Shown here: positions 8,673 through 18,470 of the stretch, piece by piece
Layout: the number at the start of each line of letters is the position of its first letter
Numbering within the stretch: the first letter of the stretch is position 1
NCBI RefSeq assembly: GCF_040675465.1
Contig: NZ_JBFAPA010000003.1
Location: 434,001 to 498,000, forward strand
Direction: 5' to 3'
Origin: Kibdelosporangium sp040675465
GTDB taxonomy: Bacteria; Actinomycetota; Actinomycetes; Mycobacteriales; Pseudonocardiaceae
Length of the DNA: 64,000 nucleotides
Program-made: the position numbers and the translations under genes
Notes under the pieces: generated by a model
What the model was told of the DNA's origin: nothing
What the model saw: the letters and a program-made list of their open reading frames with translations, nothing else
Databases searched by the model: none

Positions 8673-10384
8673 GGCCTCAGCGTGTCCCCGCAGCTGCGAC
8701 GTGGGTTCTCGGCGGTGGTCACGTATGCGGCGCCCGCCACCACGGTCGCGTAGGCACGGGCCGCCTCAAGGGCTTTCGGGTCCTTGACGGCGTCCCGGCG
8801 GACCCAGTCGTTGTGCCCCTGGACCGACTCGGGGTTGTAGATCGGCACGTAGTCGCGGGTCAGCCGGGGGTCCTTGGCCATGTCCTTCGGGTCCCAGGCC
8901 GGGTGTTCGTGGATGAAGGTCGGCTTGGCCTCGTCGAAGACGTAGTTGGCCAGGTCACGCTCGACCGTGCCCTCGCCGCGCATCTTGGCGATGCGGGGTT
9001 CGGCCAGCCCGGCGGTGTCGACGATGACCATGCGGGTGGTCAGTGCCGAGCCGCCGATGTCCGGCATCAGCACCGTGCCCTGCTGCACGCCCAACAGGTC
9101 GGCGTAGTGCTCGAACGTGTGCCCCATCCGTTCGGCGACGAAGCACATCGGGAACGTCGGCGAGGCCCGGAAGAGGGCCGACTTGTCCTTGAACGTCGAC
9201 ACCGACGGCACCAACGCCACAACCACCGCGAGCACAAGGACAACACGCGCCCGGAGGTTCAGCTGAACTGTCGCCGCTCCGACGGCTAGCGCCGCTAGCA
9301 AAGCGAACAGCGGCCAGATCGGGGTGGCGAACCGCTGTTCGCCCATCCAGTCCGGCATCAGCACCGAGTGCGCGGCGAGCGCGAGCGACAACGGGACGAG
9401 CAGCGCGACCAGGCCCAGCCGGAGCTTCGACGGGTGGATGATCACAATCCCAAGGCACACGACGACGACCAGCGCCGCCAGCGCACCGCCGTACCCGATC
9501 ACCTCGCTGACCCGGATCAGCGTCTGGGTGTCCGGCGGCTGCTGTCCCTTGGCCACAGCGGTCATCGACAGCAACTGCCCGAACTCCACCAGCCGGTAAG
9601 CGATGTATCCGCCATACGGCACGGCGAACGCCAGCCCGGACAGCGCCGAGTACTTGATCACCGGCACCAGCGTCGGCCTGGTCACCCGCAACAGAGCCAA
9701 GATCGGGAACGCGGCGACGTAGATGAGCCCATCCGGCCGGGTCAACGCGGCGAGCGCGGCCAGCACCCCGGCGAGGATGGCGACCTTCGCGGTGAGCATC
9801 CGGTGCTCGACCACCGCTCGCATCAGCAAGGAGGCCAGCGCTGTCACCAGGAATGCGAAGAGCGAGTTCTCCAGTCCGGAGAAACTCCAGATGACGAACG
9901 AGGGAATGAGCGCGAGCAGGAGTCCCGCACACAAGGTCACGAGTGCGGCGCGCCTGGTGACCACGGCTGCCGCGCGGTAGATGGCGATCAGGATCCCGAT
10001 GCAGCACAACAAGGCCAGCGCCTTGGGGTAGAACACATAGTCGGGAATCCCGAAAAGCGAACCGTGGTCGAACAACCCCAGCCACCGGCCCACTGTCAGC
10101 AGGGCCAGCCAGGACGGGTTCGAATATCCCTCGACCGGAGCCGCCCCCGGCTGCAGCACCGGCCCCAGACCCGATGCGACACTTCGTGCATAAGCGAACG
10201 TGATCGCCGCGTCGTCGACGATCCAGCTGCCGAAGCGGGAGGCGTGCGCGGCGATCGCCGCCGTCCCCGCCGCGATCGACCCGATCGCCCCCCAGGGCAG
10301 CCCGGCTCTCAGTTTCACAGCCGCGGAACGTGTGCGCGCAGGCGCAACCTCCGCGGTGACAGTCGTCACCACAAGATCCCCCAC
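8666..10384 (-). CDS. Polytopic membrane protein, GT-C / AftB-like glycosyltransferase
   Basis: The 572-residue protein has about ten hydrophobic segments in its first 400 residues and a soluble C-terminal domain of about 170 residues. A DD motif in the first extracytoplasmic loop (IVDDAAITFAYARSVASG) followed by GYSNPSW resembles the AftB-type arabinofuranosyltransferases and other GT-C enzymes that use polyprenyl-phosphate sugars. A role in arabinan or other cell-wall glycan assembly is inferred. GTG 10384 is used; GTGs at 10372 and 10369, a few bases after GGGGGA, are equally possible starts. The 3' end overlaps the amidase gene by 7 bp. Confidence 0.7.
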   Translation of the reverse strand: MGDLVVTTVTAEVAPARTRSAAVKLRAGLPWGAIGSIAAGTAAIAAHASRFGSWIVDDAAITFAYARSVASGLGPVLQPGAAPVEGYSNPSWLALLTVGRWLGLFDHGSLFGIPDYVFYPKALALLCCIGILIAIYRAAAVVTRRAALVTLCAGLLLALIPSFVIWSFSGLENSLFAFLVTALASLLMRAVVEHRMLTAKVAILAGVLAALAALTRPDGLIYVAAFPILALLRVTRPTLVPVIKYSALSGLAFAVPYGGYIAYRLVEFGQLLSMTAVAKGQQPPDTQTLIRVSEVIGYGGALAALVVVVCLGIVIIHPSKLRLGLVALLVPLSLALAAHSVLMPDWMGEQRFATPIWPLFALLAALAVGAATVQLNLRARVVLVLAVVVALVPSVSTFKDKSALFRASPTFPMCFVAERMGHTFEHYADLLGVQQGTVLMPDIGGSALTTRMVIVDTAGLAEPRIAKMRGEGTVERDLANYVFDEAKPTFIHEHPAWDPKDMAKDPRLTRDYVPIYNPESVQGHNDWVRRDAVKDPKALEAARAYATVVAGAAYVTTAENPRRSCGDTLRPQ

Positions 10385-10451
10385 AAACGGATTTACCAGA
10401 ACTCACCCCTCAAGACGCGAACCTACCGCGTCCGGTTGCTCCCGGTTGACA

Positions 10452-10483
10452 CCCTCGTGAGTGACCGGTGCCACTCACGAGGG
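10452..10483 (-). terminator. Hairpin after the ABC permease gene
   Basis: A perfect 12-bp inverted repeat CCCTCGTGAGTG / CACTCACGAGGG with an 8-base loop sits 9 bp after the permease stop codon. Confidence 0.65.
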
Positions 10484-10491
10484 CCGAACGG

Positions 10492-12926
10492 TTATTCGGT
10501 GTCCGCATGGATGGCGGTCAGGATCGGGATCCTGGACGCCGTCCGGGCCGGCCAGAGCGACGCCAGGATGCCGATCACGGCGGTGACCGCCACGAAGATG
10601 CCCAGCCGGTCCCAGGGCAGGACCAGGGGCAGGCTTTTCTGGCTCAGCACCGCCACTGCCCCGATCGCGCATCCGGCGACCACCCCGAGCACCGCTGAAA
10701 GCAACGCGATGATCACCGACTCCAGCCGCAGCACCGACCCGACCTGCTTGCGCCCGAGACCCACCGCACGCAGCAGCCCGATCTCCCTGACCCGTTCCAA
10801 AGTGGACATGGTCATCGTGTTCACCACGCCCAGCGCGCCGATGAGAACGGACACGCTCAGCAACGCGTACAGGATGTTGAGGAACACCTCCGCCTGCGAG
10901 GTCGCGGCCTCGGCCGCTTCGGCCTTGGTCTGGACGAGAACGGTGGGGTTGTCAAGGGTTTTCTGGATCGCCTGGCGGACATCCTTCGCCGGTCCGTTCG
11001 CCTTCACCAGGATGGTCCCGTACATGCCGGGCGTCGGCGGAACATCCTTTGTGGACACGAACGCACTCTCGCCGCTCGACGTGGTGAAGATCGCCACGAT
11101 CGGCAGCGTCACCGGAGCACCGGACGCCAGTGCGCCGGATACCTTGGTGCCCACGGTCCACCCATGCTGGGAAGCCAGCGAAGCGGACACCGCGAGGCCA
11201 CCGGCCAAGTGCGACAACGAACCCTGGACAACGGTCAGCGGCAGGAAGTCCGCGATGCGGTCGGGATTGACCGCCGTGGGGTAGAGGGAGGTCTCGCCGA
11301 GCTTGAGGCGCGCCGGGAACAACGGCGTGACCGCTTGCACGCCAGGGACTTTGGCGACCTGAGTGGCAGTGTCCGCGTTGAGCGTGCCGAACGGAATCGG
11401 CGTCAGCCGGATGTCCGCGTTGTCGCCCGTCTCCGATGCCTTGGCGTCCTTGGCGGCCACCGAAGCAATTGGCACGGTCACGGCAGCGCAAACAGACAGC
11501 CCGATCATCAGGGTGGCGGCCGTCGCGGCGGTCCGACGAGGGTTGCGGCGGGTGTTCTCCACCGCCAAAGTCCCCCGCATGCCGCTGATCCGCGTCAACG
11601 GCCCACGCAGCAGCCGAGTCAGCACCATGCCGAACCAAGGCGTCAGCACAATGAGTCCCAACAACAACAGCGGAGCACCCAGGTAGATCAAGTCCTCGGT
11701 CTGAGTAGCGGCGGCGGTGACACCGGCCCCGAGCAGAGTCACCACAACCCCGGCGATATTCCTGCGCCGCAAGGACTTCCCAGTCGGCGGCAACCCCGTC
11801 CGCAGCGCTGCGATCGGCGGCACCGCGGCAGCCCGCCGGGCGGGAACGTAAGCAGCCACCAGCGTCACGCCCAGACCGACCACCAGAGCGGCCAGCAAGG
11901 CGTTGGGAGAGAAAACCCGCAAGGACACGGCGGGTCCGTTGACGACCGCGAACACCTTGCTCAGCAGCAAAGCCGCGCCGATCCCAACGACATACCCGAC
12001 CACGGTGGCCACGAGCCCGAGCACCAGAGCTTCAGCGAGCACGGTCCGCAACACGTACTTGCGCGAAGCCCCAACTGCCCGCAGCAAAGCGTTCTCGCGA
12101 GCCCGAGCCGCAGCCAGCATGGTGAACGTGTTGGCCACCAAGAACACCGCGACGAACAAAGCCACCGCGGCGAAGATCAGCAGGATCTCGGTCAGCTTGC
12201 TGTCGTTCGGCGACGAGTTCAACGTGGCCGAGGTGGCCGCGTCCACTCCCTCGGGCAGTACCTCAGTCACGTTCTTCGCCAGCTGAGCCTCGCCGACGCC
12301 TTGTGCCGCAACGAGTCCGATCGAGGTGTAGCTGGATCCGCCGGGAGAGAAAGCCGCACGGGCGGTAGCCGTGTCGAACGCGATCAGCGTCCCGCCACCC
12401 GCGACCCGCCCGTCCTCGGCGGTGAACACGCCCACCAGCCGAACCTGGCGCACCACGCCGTTGACGATCACCCGGATCTGGTCGCCGACCTGGAAACCGG
12501 CCTTCTCGGCGGCGAACGAGTCGATCGCCACCTCGGTGTCGTTCGCCGGCGCCTTCCCCGCGCTCAACCCGAACCGAGCCGGGTCGAAGTTCACCCCACC
12601 GGCCCGCTCGGGCACCCCAACGAGCGAACCATCCTTACCCACAAGGAAAGCGCGCCCATCGGCGACTGGCCGCACCGACGCCACCCCGGACACGCCACGA
12701 AGCTTCTGTACAAGGTCTTCGCTCAGCGGCGTGTCGATCAGCTGTGGTGTCACCGTGACCGCGATGTCGGCCTGTGCCTTGGCCTGAGCGCGATCGACCG
12801 CGGTCTGGACCGCGCCACCGTACAGCAGCGAGCCGGCGACGAACGCCACACCGAGCACAACACCAAGGGTGGGCAACAGAAAGCGGGCCCTGTGCGCGCG
12901 GATCGACCGCACTGCCAACCGGAACA

Positions 12927-12927
<1 letters not shown>
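10492..12927 (-). CDS. ABC transporter permease, FtsX/MacB-type
   Basis: The 811-residue protein starts MFRLAVRSIRAHRARFLLPT and has two FtsX-like permease units: an N-terminal helix, a large extracytoplasmic domain, then three helices, repeated twice, with a conserved EVLPEGVDAAT-type periplasmic core. Such permeases export peptides, lipids or antibiotics, or move lipoproteins. The frame stays open upstream through the ATPase gene, but the ATG at 12927 overlaps the ATPase stop (TGATG), so the two subunits are translationally coupled. Together with the ATPase it forms a two-gene exporter facing a two-component system. Confidence 0.85.
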
Positions 12928-13670
<743 letters not shown>

Positions 13671-13816
13671 TCCTCATCCCTCTCGATCTCAGGCTCGGCG
13701 ACGATGATCACCGGACGAGGGGTGGCCGCACTTCCACCAGACTGACGAGTGAATGCGGCGGCGCTCCGCCGAACGAATGAGGGCGAGCGTCCTAATGCTG
13801 TCGTAGCGTCACCACC

Positions 13817-14977
13817 ATGCTGGCGATGTTCGAGCGCATGTCCTGGGGGCAGCGGATCTCGGTGGGCGCGACGCTGACCGGGGCGGCGGTGCTCGTCGTG
13901 CTCGAAGGACTGACCGCGCCGGCCCCGCCCACCGCCGTCGGCCTCGTGGTCTGCGGGCTGGTGGCGCTGGCCTCGCTGTTCGTGCCCAGCTCACCGAGCG
14001 TCGTCGCCGGGGTGGCGTTGCTGTCCATCGGGTTCACGATCACCTGCCGGCTGCTGCCCGACCGGCCGGAGAACACGTTCGGCGTGGTCGAGCTGGTCGC
14101 GCTGGCCCTGCTGGCCGTGCGGGTGATCATCCAGCTGCGGCCGTTGCAGTCGTTGTTGCTGGTGCCGCTGATCGGCGTGGCGGGTGTCGCGCTGCCGTTC
14201 CGGCTCACCGACCAGGGCAGCTACATCCTTGGCCTGATGGAGGCGGTGCTGGTCCTGGGCATGGGCCTGATCGTGCTGGTCGGGATGTACCTGCGGCTGC
14301 AGGACCGGCAGAAGGTCAACGCCTACGAGCTGGCCAAACAGTCCCAGCGGCTGGCCTACGCCCGGGACCTGCACGACTTCGTGGCGCACCACGTCACCGC
14401 GATCGTCGCCCAGGCCAAGGCCGTCCGGTTCACCACGGCCGCGGGCATGCAGCCCTCCCCGGACGCGCTGGACGAGATGCTCGCCGGGATCGAGAAGGCC
14501 GGGTCGCAGGCGCTGGTGTCCATGCGCGGGATGATCACCGTGCTGCGGGGTGACGAGAAGACGCCGATGCGCAGGACGCTGGGCGAGGTGGTGTCCGAGG
14601 CGGTCGACCACTTCGTCGGTCCCCCGGCCGTCACCCACCTGGATGACGGTCTCGCCGAGACCTACCTGGCACCGCACACCCTGGACGCCGCTCAGCACGT
14701 GGTCCAGGAGTCGCTGACCAATGTGCTCCGGCACGCCGCCGACGTCACGCACGTGGAGATCAGCGCCCGCCGCCGGCCGGACGAGCAGCTGGAGATCGTC
14801 GTGCGCAACAACGGCCGGTCCCAGCCGGACCCGTCCAGCAGCGGGTTCGGCCTGGTGGGACTGGGTGAACGCGTCGAGGCGGCCGGTGGGCGGCTGACCG
14901 CGGGACCGGTGCGCGGCGGCTGGCAGGTGGCGGCCGTCCTGCCGTTGACGCTGGCTCTGCCATCATCGACCGCATGA
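13817..14977 (+). CDS. Sensor histidine kinase, NarL-system type (HisKA_3)
   Basis: The 386-residue protein has about five N-terminal membrane helices (residues 15-160), a dimerisation domain with the phospho-accepting histidine in RDLHDFVAHHVT (His186), and a C-terminal HATPase domain (QESLTNVLRHA as N-box, SSGFGLVGLGERV as G-box). There is almost no extracytoplasmic sensor domain, so it probably senses a signal in or at the membrane. Its stop overlaps the start of the response regulator by 4 bp (ATGA). The promoter region is shared with the divergent ABC exporter, a likely target. Confidence 0.88.
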   Translation: MLAMFERMSWGQRISVGATLTGAAVLVVLEGLTAPAPPTAVGLVVCGLVALASLFVPSSPSVVAGVALLSIGFTITCRLLPDRPENTFGVVELVALALLAVRVIIQLRPLQSLLLVPLIGVAGVALPFRLTDQGSYILGLMEAVLVLGMGLIVLVGMYLRLQDRQKVNAYELAKQSQRLAYARDLHDFVAHHVTAIVAQAKAVRFTTAAGMQPSPDALDEMLAGIEKAGSQALVSMRGMITVLRGDEKTPMRRTLGEVVSEAVDHFVGPPAVTHLDDGLAETYLAPHTLDAAQHVVQESLTNVLRHAADVTHVEISARRRPDEQLEIVVRNNGRSQPDPSSSGFGLVGLGERVEAAGGRLTAGPVRGGWQVAAVLPLTLALPSSTA

Positions 14978-15657
14978 CCATCCGGGTGCTGATCGCCGAC
15001 GACCAGGAGATGATGCGCTCGGCGTTCCGGATGATCCTGGACTCGCAGCCGGACATGGCGGTCGTGGCGTCGGTCGGCGACGGCGAGGCCGCGGTCGCCG
15101 AGGCCCGCCGGTTGCGGCCGGACGTCTGCTTGCTCGACATCCGGATGCCCCGGCTGGACGGGCTGGAGGCGACCCGGCTGCTGGCCGGGCCGGGCGTGGC
15201 GGAGCCGTTGAACGTGCTGATCGCGACCACGTTCGACCTCGACGAGTACGTGTACCGGGCGTTGCGCAACGGGGCCTGTGGGTTCCTGCTCAAGGACATG
15301 TCGCCCGCGCTGCTCGTCGAGGCCGTACGCGCGGCCGCCTCGGGAACGACGTTGATCTCCCCCACGGTGACTGTGCGCCTGTTGTCCCACCTCGCACCCC
15401 AGCGCACCGACGAGACCATCCCCGAGACCGCGCCGCTGGAGCCGTTGACCGAGCGCGAACTCGACGTGGTCCGGCTGGTGGCGCAGGGAAAGACGAACGA
15501 CGAGGTCGCGGCCGAGCTGTACGTGACGTTGGCGACGGTCAAGACGCACCTGGCGAACGTGCAACGCAAACTGGCCGTGCGCAACCGCGTCGAGATCGCC
15601 GCCTGGGCTTGGCGTACGGGTGTGGTCAGCGCTTTGCAACCCCGAGAGCCGCGCTGA
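14974..15657 (+). CDS. NarL/LuxR-type response regulator
   Basis: The 227-residue protein has a receiver domain with acidic pair DD at residues 9-10 and phospho-acceptor Asp55 (VCLLDIRMP), and a C-terminal LuxR helix-turn-helix with LTERELDVVRLVAQGKTNDE and VKTHLANVQRKL. It is the cognate partner of the kinase encoded immediately upstream, with a 4-bp overlap. Confidence 0.92.
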   Translation: MTIRVLIADDQEMMRSAFRMILDSQPDMAVVASVGDGEAAVAEARRLRPDVCLLDIRMPRLDGLEATRLLAGPGVAEPLNVLIATTFDLDEYVYRALRNGACGFLLKDMSPALLVEAVRAAASGTTLISPTVTVRLLSHLAPQRTDETIPETAPLEPLTERELDVVRLVAQGKTNDEVAAELYVTLATVKTHLANVQRKLAVRNRVEIAAWAWRTGVVSALQPREPR

Positions 15658-15671
15658 ATTCTCTGGTTATC

Positions 15672-15734
15672 CGTCACCTGTCAGAACGGTGACGGACTTT
15701 GCATGCCGATTCGTCACCTGTCAACCTGGTGACG
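15672..15734. promoter_or_regulatory. Two identical-arm palindromes before a CGNR regulator
   Basis: CGTCACC-N9-GGTGACG occurs twice, at 15672-15694 and 15712-15734, with 40 bp centre to centre. Both copies also share TGTCA after the left arm. The second copy ends on the GTG start of the CGNR gene. This spacing (about four helix turns) suggests a cooperative autoregulatory operator. Confidence 0.6.
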
Positions 15735-16303
15735 TGCACGCCTTCCCCTGTGGCAACCTGGCGCTGGACTTCGTCGGCACGCTGAAATCCCGGCGGGACG
15801 AAGCTCCGGCCGAGATGCTCACCTCGCCACGGATGCTGGACGCCTGGCTGACCGAGGCCGGGATCACCGACGTCGACCCGGGCACCCGCCCGGCCGACCT
15901 CGCCGGCGCCCTCGCCCTGCGGGAAGCGATCTACTCGCTGATCTCAGCGAGGATGGCGCAGTACGAACTGGATTCTGCGGCGATCGAGATCGTCAACCGC
16001 GCGGCCCGGTTCCCACCCGCAGTACCCGAGCTGAGCCTCACCGGACGCACGGACAAGGCCGACGCGATCCAGGGGCTGTCCACGGTGGCCCGGGTGGCCA
16101 TCGACATCCTCAGCGGCCCGCACGCGCACCTGCTCAAGGAATGCGGCCGGCCGGAATGCACCCAGGTCTACCTGGACCTGTCCCGCGGTTTCCGCCGGGA
16201 ATGGTGCGCCATGGAGACCTGCGGCAACAAAATGAAAGCCGCCGCCTACCGGGCCCGCAAACGCGGAAACCCACCCCTGTCCCCAGCCCGCGGCCCCGCT
16301 TGA
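15734..16303 (+). CDS. CGNR zinc-finger transcriptional regulator
   Basis: The protein is 189 residues if it starts at GTG 15734. The N-terminal ABATE domain begins HAFPCGNLALDFVGT, and the C-terminal zinc finger reads CGRPECTQVYLDLSRGFRREWC and then METCGNKMKAAAYRARKR, a CGNK variant of the CGNR motif. These proteins are transcription regulators in actinobacteria. The start is chosen because homologues begin near this segment and because the second copy of an upstream palindrome overlaps it, which fits a leaderless, autoregulated transcript. The frame is open further upstream to 15620. A strong terminator follows. Confidence 0.82.
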   Translation: MHAFPCGNLALDFVGTLKSRRDEAPAEMLTSPRMLDAWLTEAGITDVDPGTRPADLAGALALREAIYSLISARMAQYELDSAAIEIVNRAARFPPAVPELSLTGRTDKADAIQGLSTVARVAIDILSGPHAHLLKECGRPECTQVYLDLSRGFRREWCAMETCGNKMKAAAYRARKRGNPPLSPARGPA

Positions 16304-16305
16304 GC

Positions 16306-16333
16306 GGTTGTGCCGGTTCTCACCGGCACAACC
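16306..16333 (+). terminator. Strong hairpin after the CGNR gene
   Basis: A perfect 12-bp stem GGTTGTGCCGGT / ACCGGCACAACC with loop TCTC starts 3 bp after the stop codon. Confidence 0.7.
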
Positions 16334-16880
16334 ACGCACGAGGGGCGGTCTTGTCCAGCCCCAGGGCGTCGACGTGCCCACGCCGGTTCGGCCCCGCTGT
16401 TGTTGTAACGTCCAAAGTGTCCAGACCCTCGCCGAACGCCATCTGCTCGCCGTCCCAGAACGCGTTCTCCCACGGGCACTGCGTGATCTTCGTGCCCTGC
16501 TGGTCGACATCCGCGATACCCGTGGCCGGTTGGCCCTCGGACCGGGTCGACGTGTACGCGACTCCTCCGCCGCTTTCAGCTGCACGAAGAAGGTAGGCAC
16601 GGCAACCGCTTTCGCATCGCCACCGCCAAGACTCGCGTCATACCAGTAGGCCTGGACGCCGGTGATGCGAACACCGTTGGCGTGCACGGCCGCAGTTGCC
16701 GTGTTCTTGGCCTGGTTGTGCGCGGCGGCCTTGTCGGCTGGGAAGGACCCCGTGCGGCGCTCGCTGGTCTTGCCGACCGCGGTGACCAAAGCCCGTTCTG
16801 GTCGAGGTCATGGACGACCTGAGCACCGAAAACCGGGACGCCGTCGGTGTTCTGCTTGCCCCGAGCTGGTGAAGATCGCT
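16334..16880 (-). pseudogene. Decayed M4-type neutral metalloprotease
   Basis: No frame is open throughout, but three minus-strand stretches in different frames give pieces of one protein in order: TDGVPVFGAQVVHDLDQNG near 16870-16805 (FTP/propeptide), then VTAVGKTSERRTG through GVQAYWYDAS to AVAVPTFFVQLKAAE (16790-16580, PepSY propeptide), then QCPWENAFWDGEQMAFGEG (about 16490-16430). That last segment is the hallmark of M4 peptidases just before the zinc site. At least two frameshifts and loss of the HExxH half make it non-functional. It is unrelated in position to the intact protease at 2.0 kb. Confidence 0.65.
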
Positions 16881-17032
16881 CGTCCCCGGCCCGGCTTGGC
16901 CCCGCATTGAGCGCGGTCACAAGTGACTGGCGAAGTGTTGTCAAGTGATCACGATGAGTCTCACCAGGTGGGTCATCGGCGCCGGAACCGCCCGCAGCCT
17001 GGGACAATGGGCGGTGAGACGAGGAGGATCCT

Positions 17033-18040
17033 GTGGCGCCGTTGCGAAAGCTGGGTTTCCTGACCATCGGCCTGTTCGACGAGGACGACCCGCGTGCGGG
17101 CCACGAGTCCACATTGGAGATCATCGAGCTGGGCGAGCAGCTCGGGTTCGACAGCGCGTGGGTGCGCCACCGGCATCTGCAGTTTGGCATTTCTTCGCCA
17201 ATCTCGATCCTCGCCGCGGCTTCCCAGCGCACCAGCCGGATCGCGCTCGGCACCGCCGTCATCCCGTTGGGCTGGGAGAACCCGTTGCGGCTGGCCGAGG
17301 ATCTGGCCACCGTCGACGTGCTGACCGGCGGCCGGCTCAACCCGGGGGTGAGCGTGGGGCCGCCGATGCACTACGACTCGGTGAAAGCCGCGCTGTACCC
17401 GGACACCGCCGACATCGAGGACTTCACCTACCAGCGGGTGGATCGCTTGCTGGGCTTCATCCGCGGCGATGTCGCGTCGGACTTCAGTGGCGTGGAAGGC
17501 ATCGAGGTCTTCTCCCCGCGCGTCCAGCCGCACAGCCCCGGTCTGATCGACCGGATGTGGTACGGCGGCGGATCGCTGGGCTCGGCCCAGTGGGCGGCCG
17601 AGCACGGGATGAACTTCCTGGTCAGCAACGTGGTCAAGGCCGAGGGGTCGGCGGACTTCGCGGAGATCCAGCTCTCCCACATCGCCCGCTTCCGCGCCCA
17701 CCACCCCGCCGGTCCCAACGCCCGCGTGTCGCAAGGCCTTGTCGTCATCCCCACCGACTCAGCCACCGCGGAACAGCGTGCGAAGTACCAGGCTTACGTC
17801 GACACCCGAACCCCTCGCACCGCGACAACCCACGGTCCCCGCCGGATGATGTTCGCGCCGGACATCATCGGCACGTCCGAGGAGATCGCCGCCAAACTCC
17901 AAGCCCACCTGGGCTTCCAGCAGGTGTCCGAAGTGGCCTTCGCCCTGCCGTTCACCTTCGGGCACGCCGACTACATCCAGATCCTCACCGACATCGCCAC
18001 CCGGCTGGGTCCGTTGCTGGGGTGGTCCGGCCAGGAGTGA
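17033..18040 (+). CDS. LLM-class flavin-dependent oxidoreductase
   Basis: The 335-residue protein is a luciferase-like monooxygenase fold: FDSAWVRHRHLQ near the N terminus, RIALGTAVIPLGWENPLRLAEDLATVD and LTGGRLNPGVSVG as in bacterial luciferase and alkanesulfonate monooxygenase relatives. These enzymes use FMN or F420 supplied by a reductase. The GTG start has GAGGAGG six bases upstream. It stands alone between a pseudogene and a secreted beta-helix protein. The substrate cannot be told. Confidence 0.85.
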   Translation: MAPLRKLGFLTIGLFDEDDPRAGHESTLEIIELGEQLGFDSAWVRHRHLQFGISSPISILAAASQRTSRIALGTAVIPLGWENPLRLAEDLATVDVLTGGRLNPGVSVGPPMHYDSVKAALYPDTADIEDFTYQRVDRLLGFIRGDVASDFSGVEGIEVFSPRVQPHSPGLIDRMWYGGGSLGSAQWAAEHGMNFLVSNVVKAEGSADFAEIQLSHIARFRAHHPAGPNARVSQGLVVIPTDSATAEQRAKYQAYVDTRTPRTATTHGPRRMMFAPDIIGTSEEIAAKLQAHLGFQQVSEVAFALPFTFGHADYIQILTDIATRLGPLLGWSGQE

Positions 18041-18470
18041 ACGCACTTCGACTCCCGTCCCAGCCCTGACGCCCCACTTCGTCCACTCACATCGAAAACC
18101 GCATCCGGGTACCGCACATCGAATGTCTATTGTGGACTTAAGTGTACGGCGTTCACCGAACGCTGGGGATTGATTGGGTTTTTCGTTGTGTGGAGTGGAT
18201 TCGGTTGGAAGTAAACGGGATATGGGTGTACCAGGCCGCGTTTTGGCTGACCGGAAGGGTGCAGTAGCCGGCTGGGGTAGCCGGACGGCGTTGTATATCG
18301 GGTGCCGGTTCAGGCAGTTGTCCGGGCCCCATGGCGCTGGAACGATTCACGGGGTAGAAATAGCCCACCCACAGTCCGTCCACTGCTTGATACCAGTGGC
18401 CAGCTTGAGAGCGCTCTCTCGGGTACTGCCGGTGTCAGGCCGTTCCATCCCACGTGAACAGGCAAGGTCG
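18041..18470. other. 430-bp intergenic promoter region
   Basis: An open frame covers part of this stretch, but its predicted residues look non-coding and the next protein's signal peptide starts at 18471. It contains the LacI-type palindrome listed separately. No other gene is seen. Confidence 0.5.
18406..18419. promoter_or_regulatory. LacI-family-type operator
   Basis: GAGAGCGCTCTC (18407-18418) is a perfect 12-bp palindrome with the central GCGC typical of LacI-family sites; it resembles the CebR site TGGGAGCGCTCCCA of streptomycetes. It lies 52 bp before the start of the secreted beta-helix protein and suggests carbohydrate control. Confidence 0.45.

Noticed and set aside
9368..11284. 638-codon plus-strand frame across the membrane protein and ABC permease
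   Set aside because: Antisense of two recognisable minus-strand genes; residue content is Arg/Asp/Gln-rich noise.
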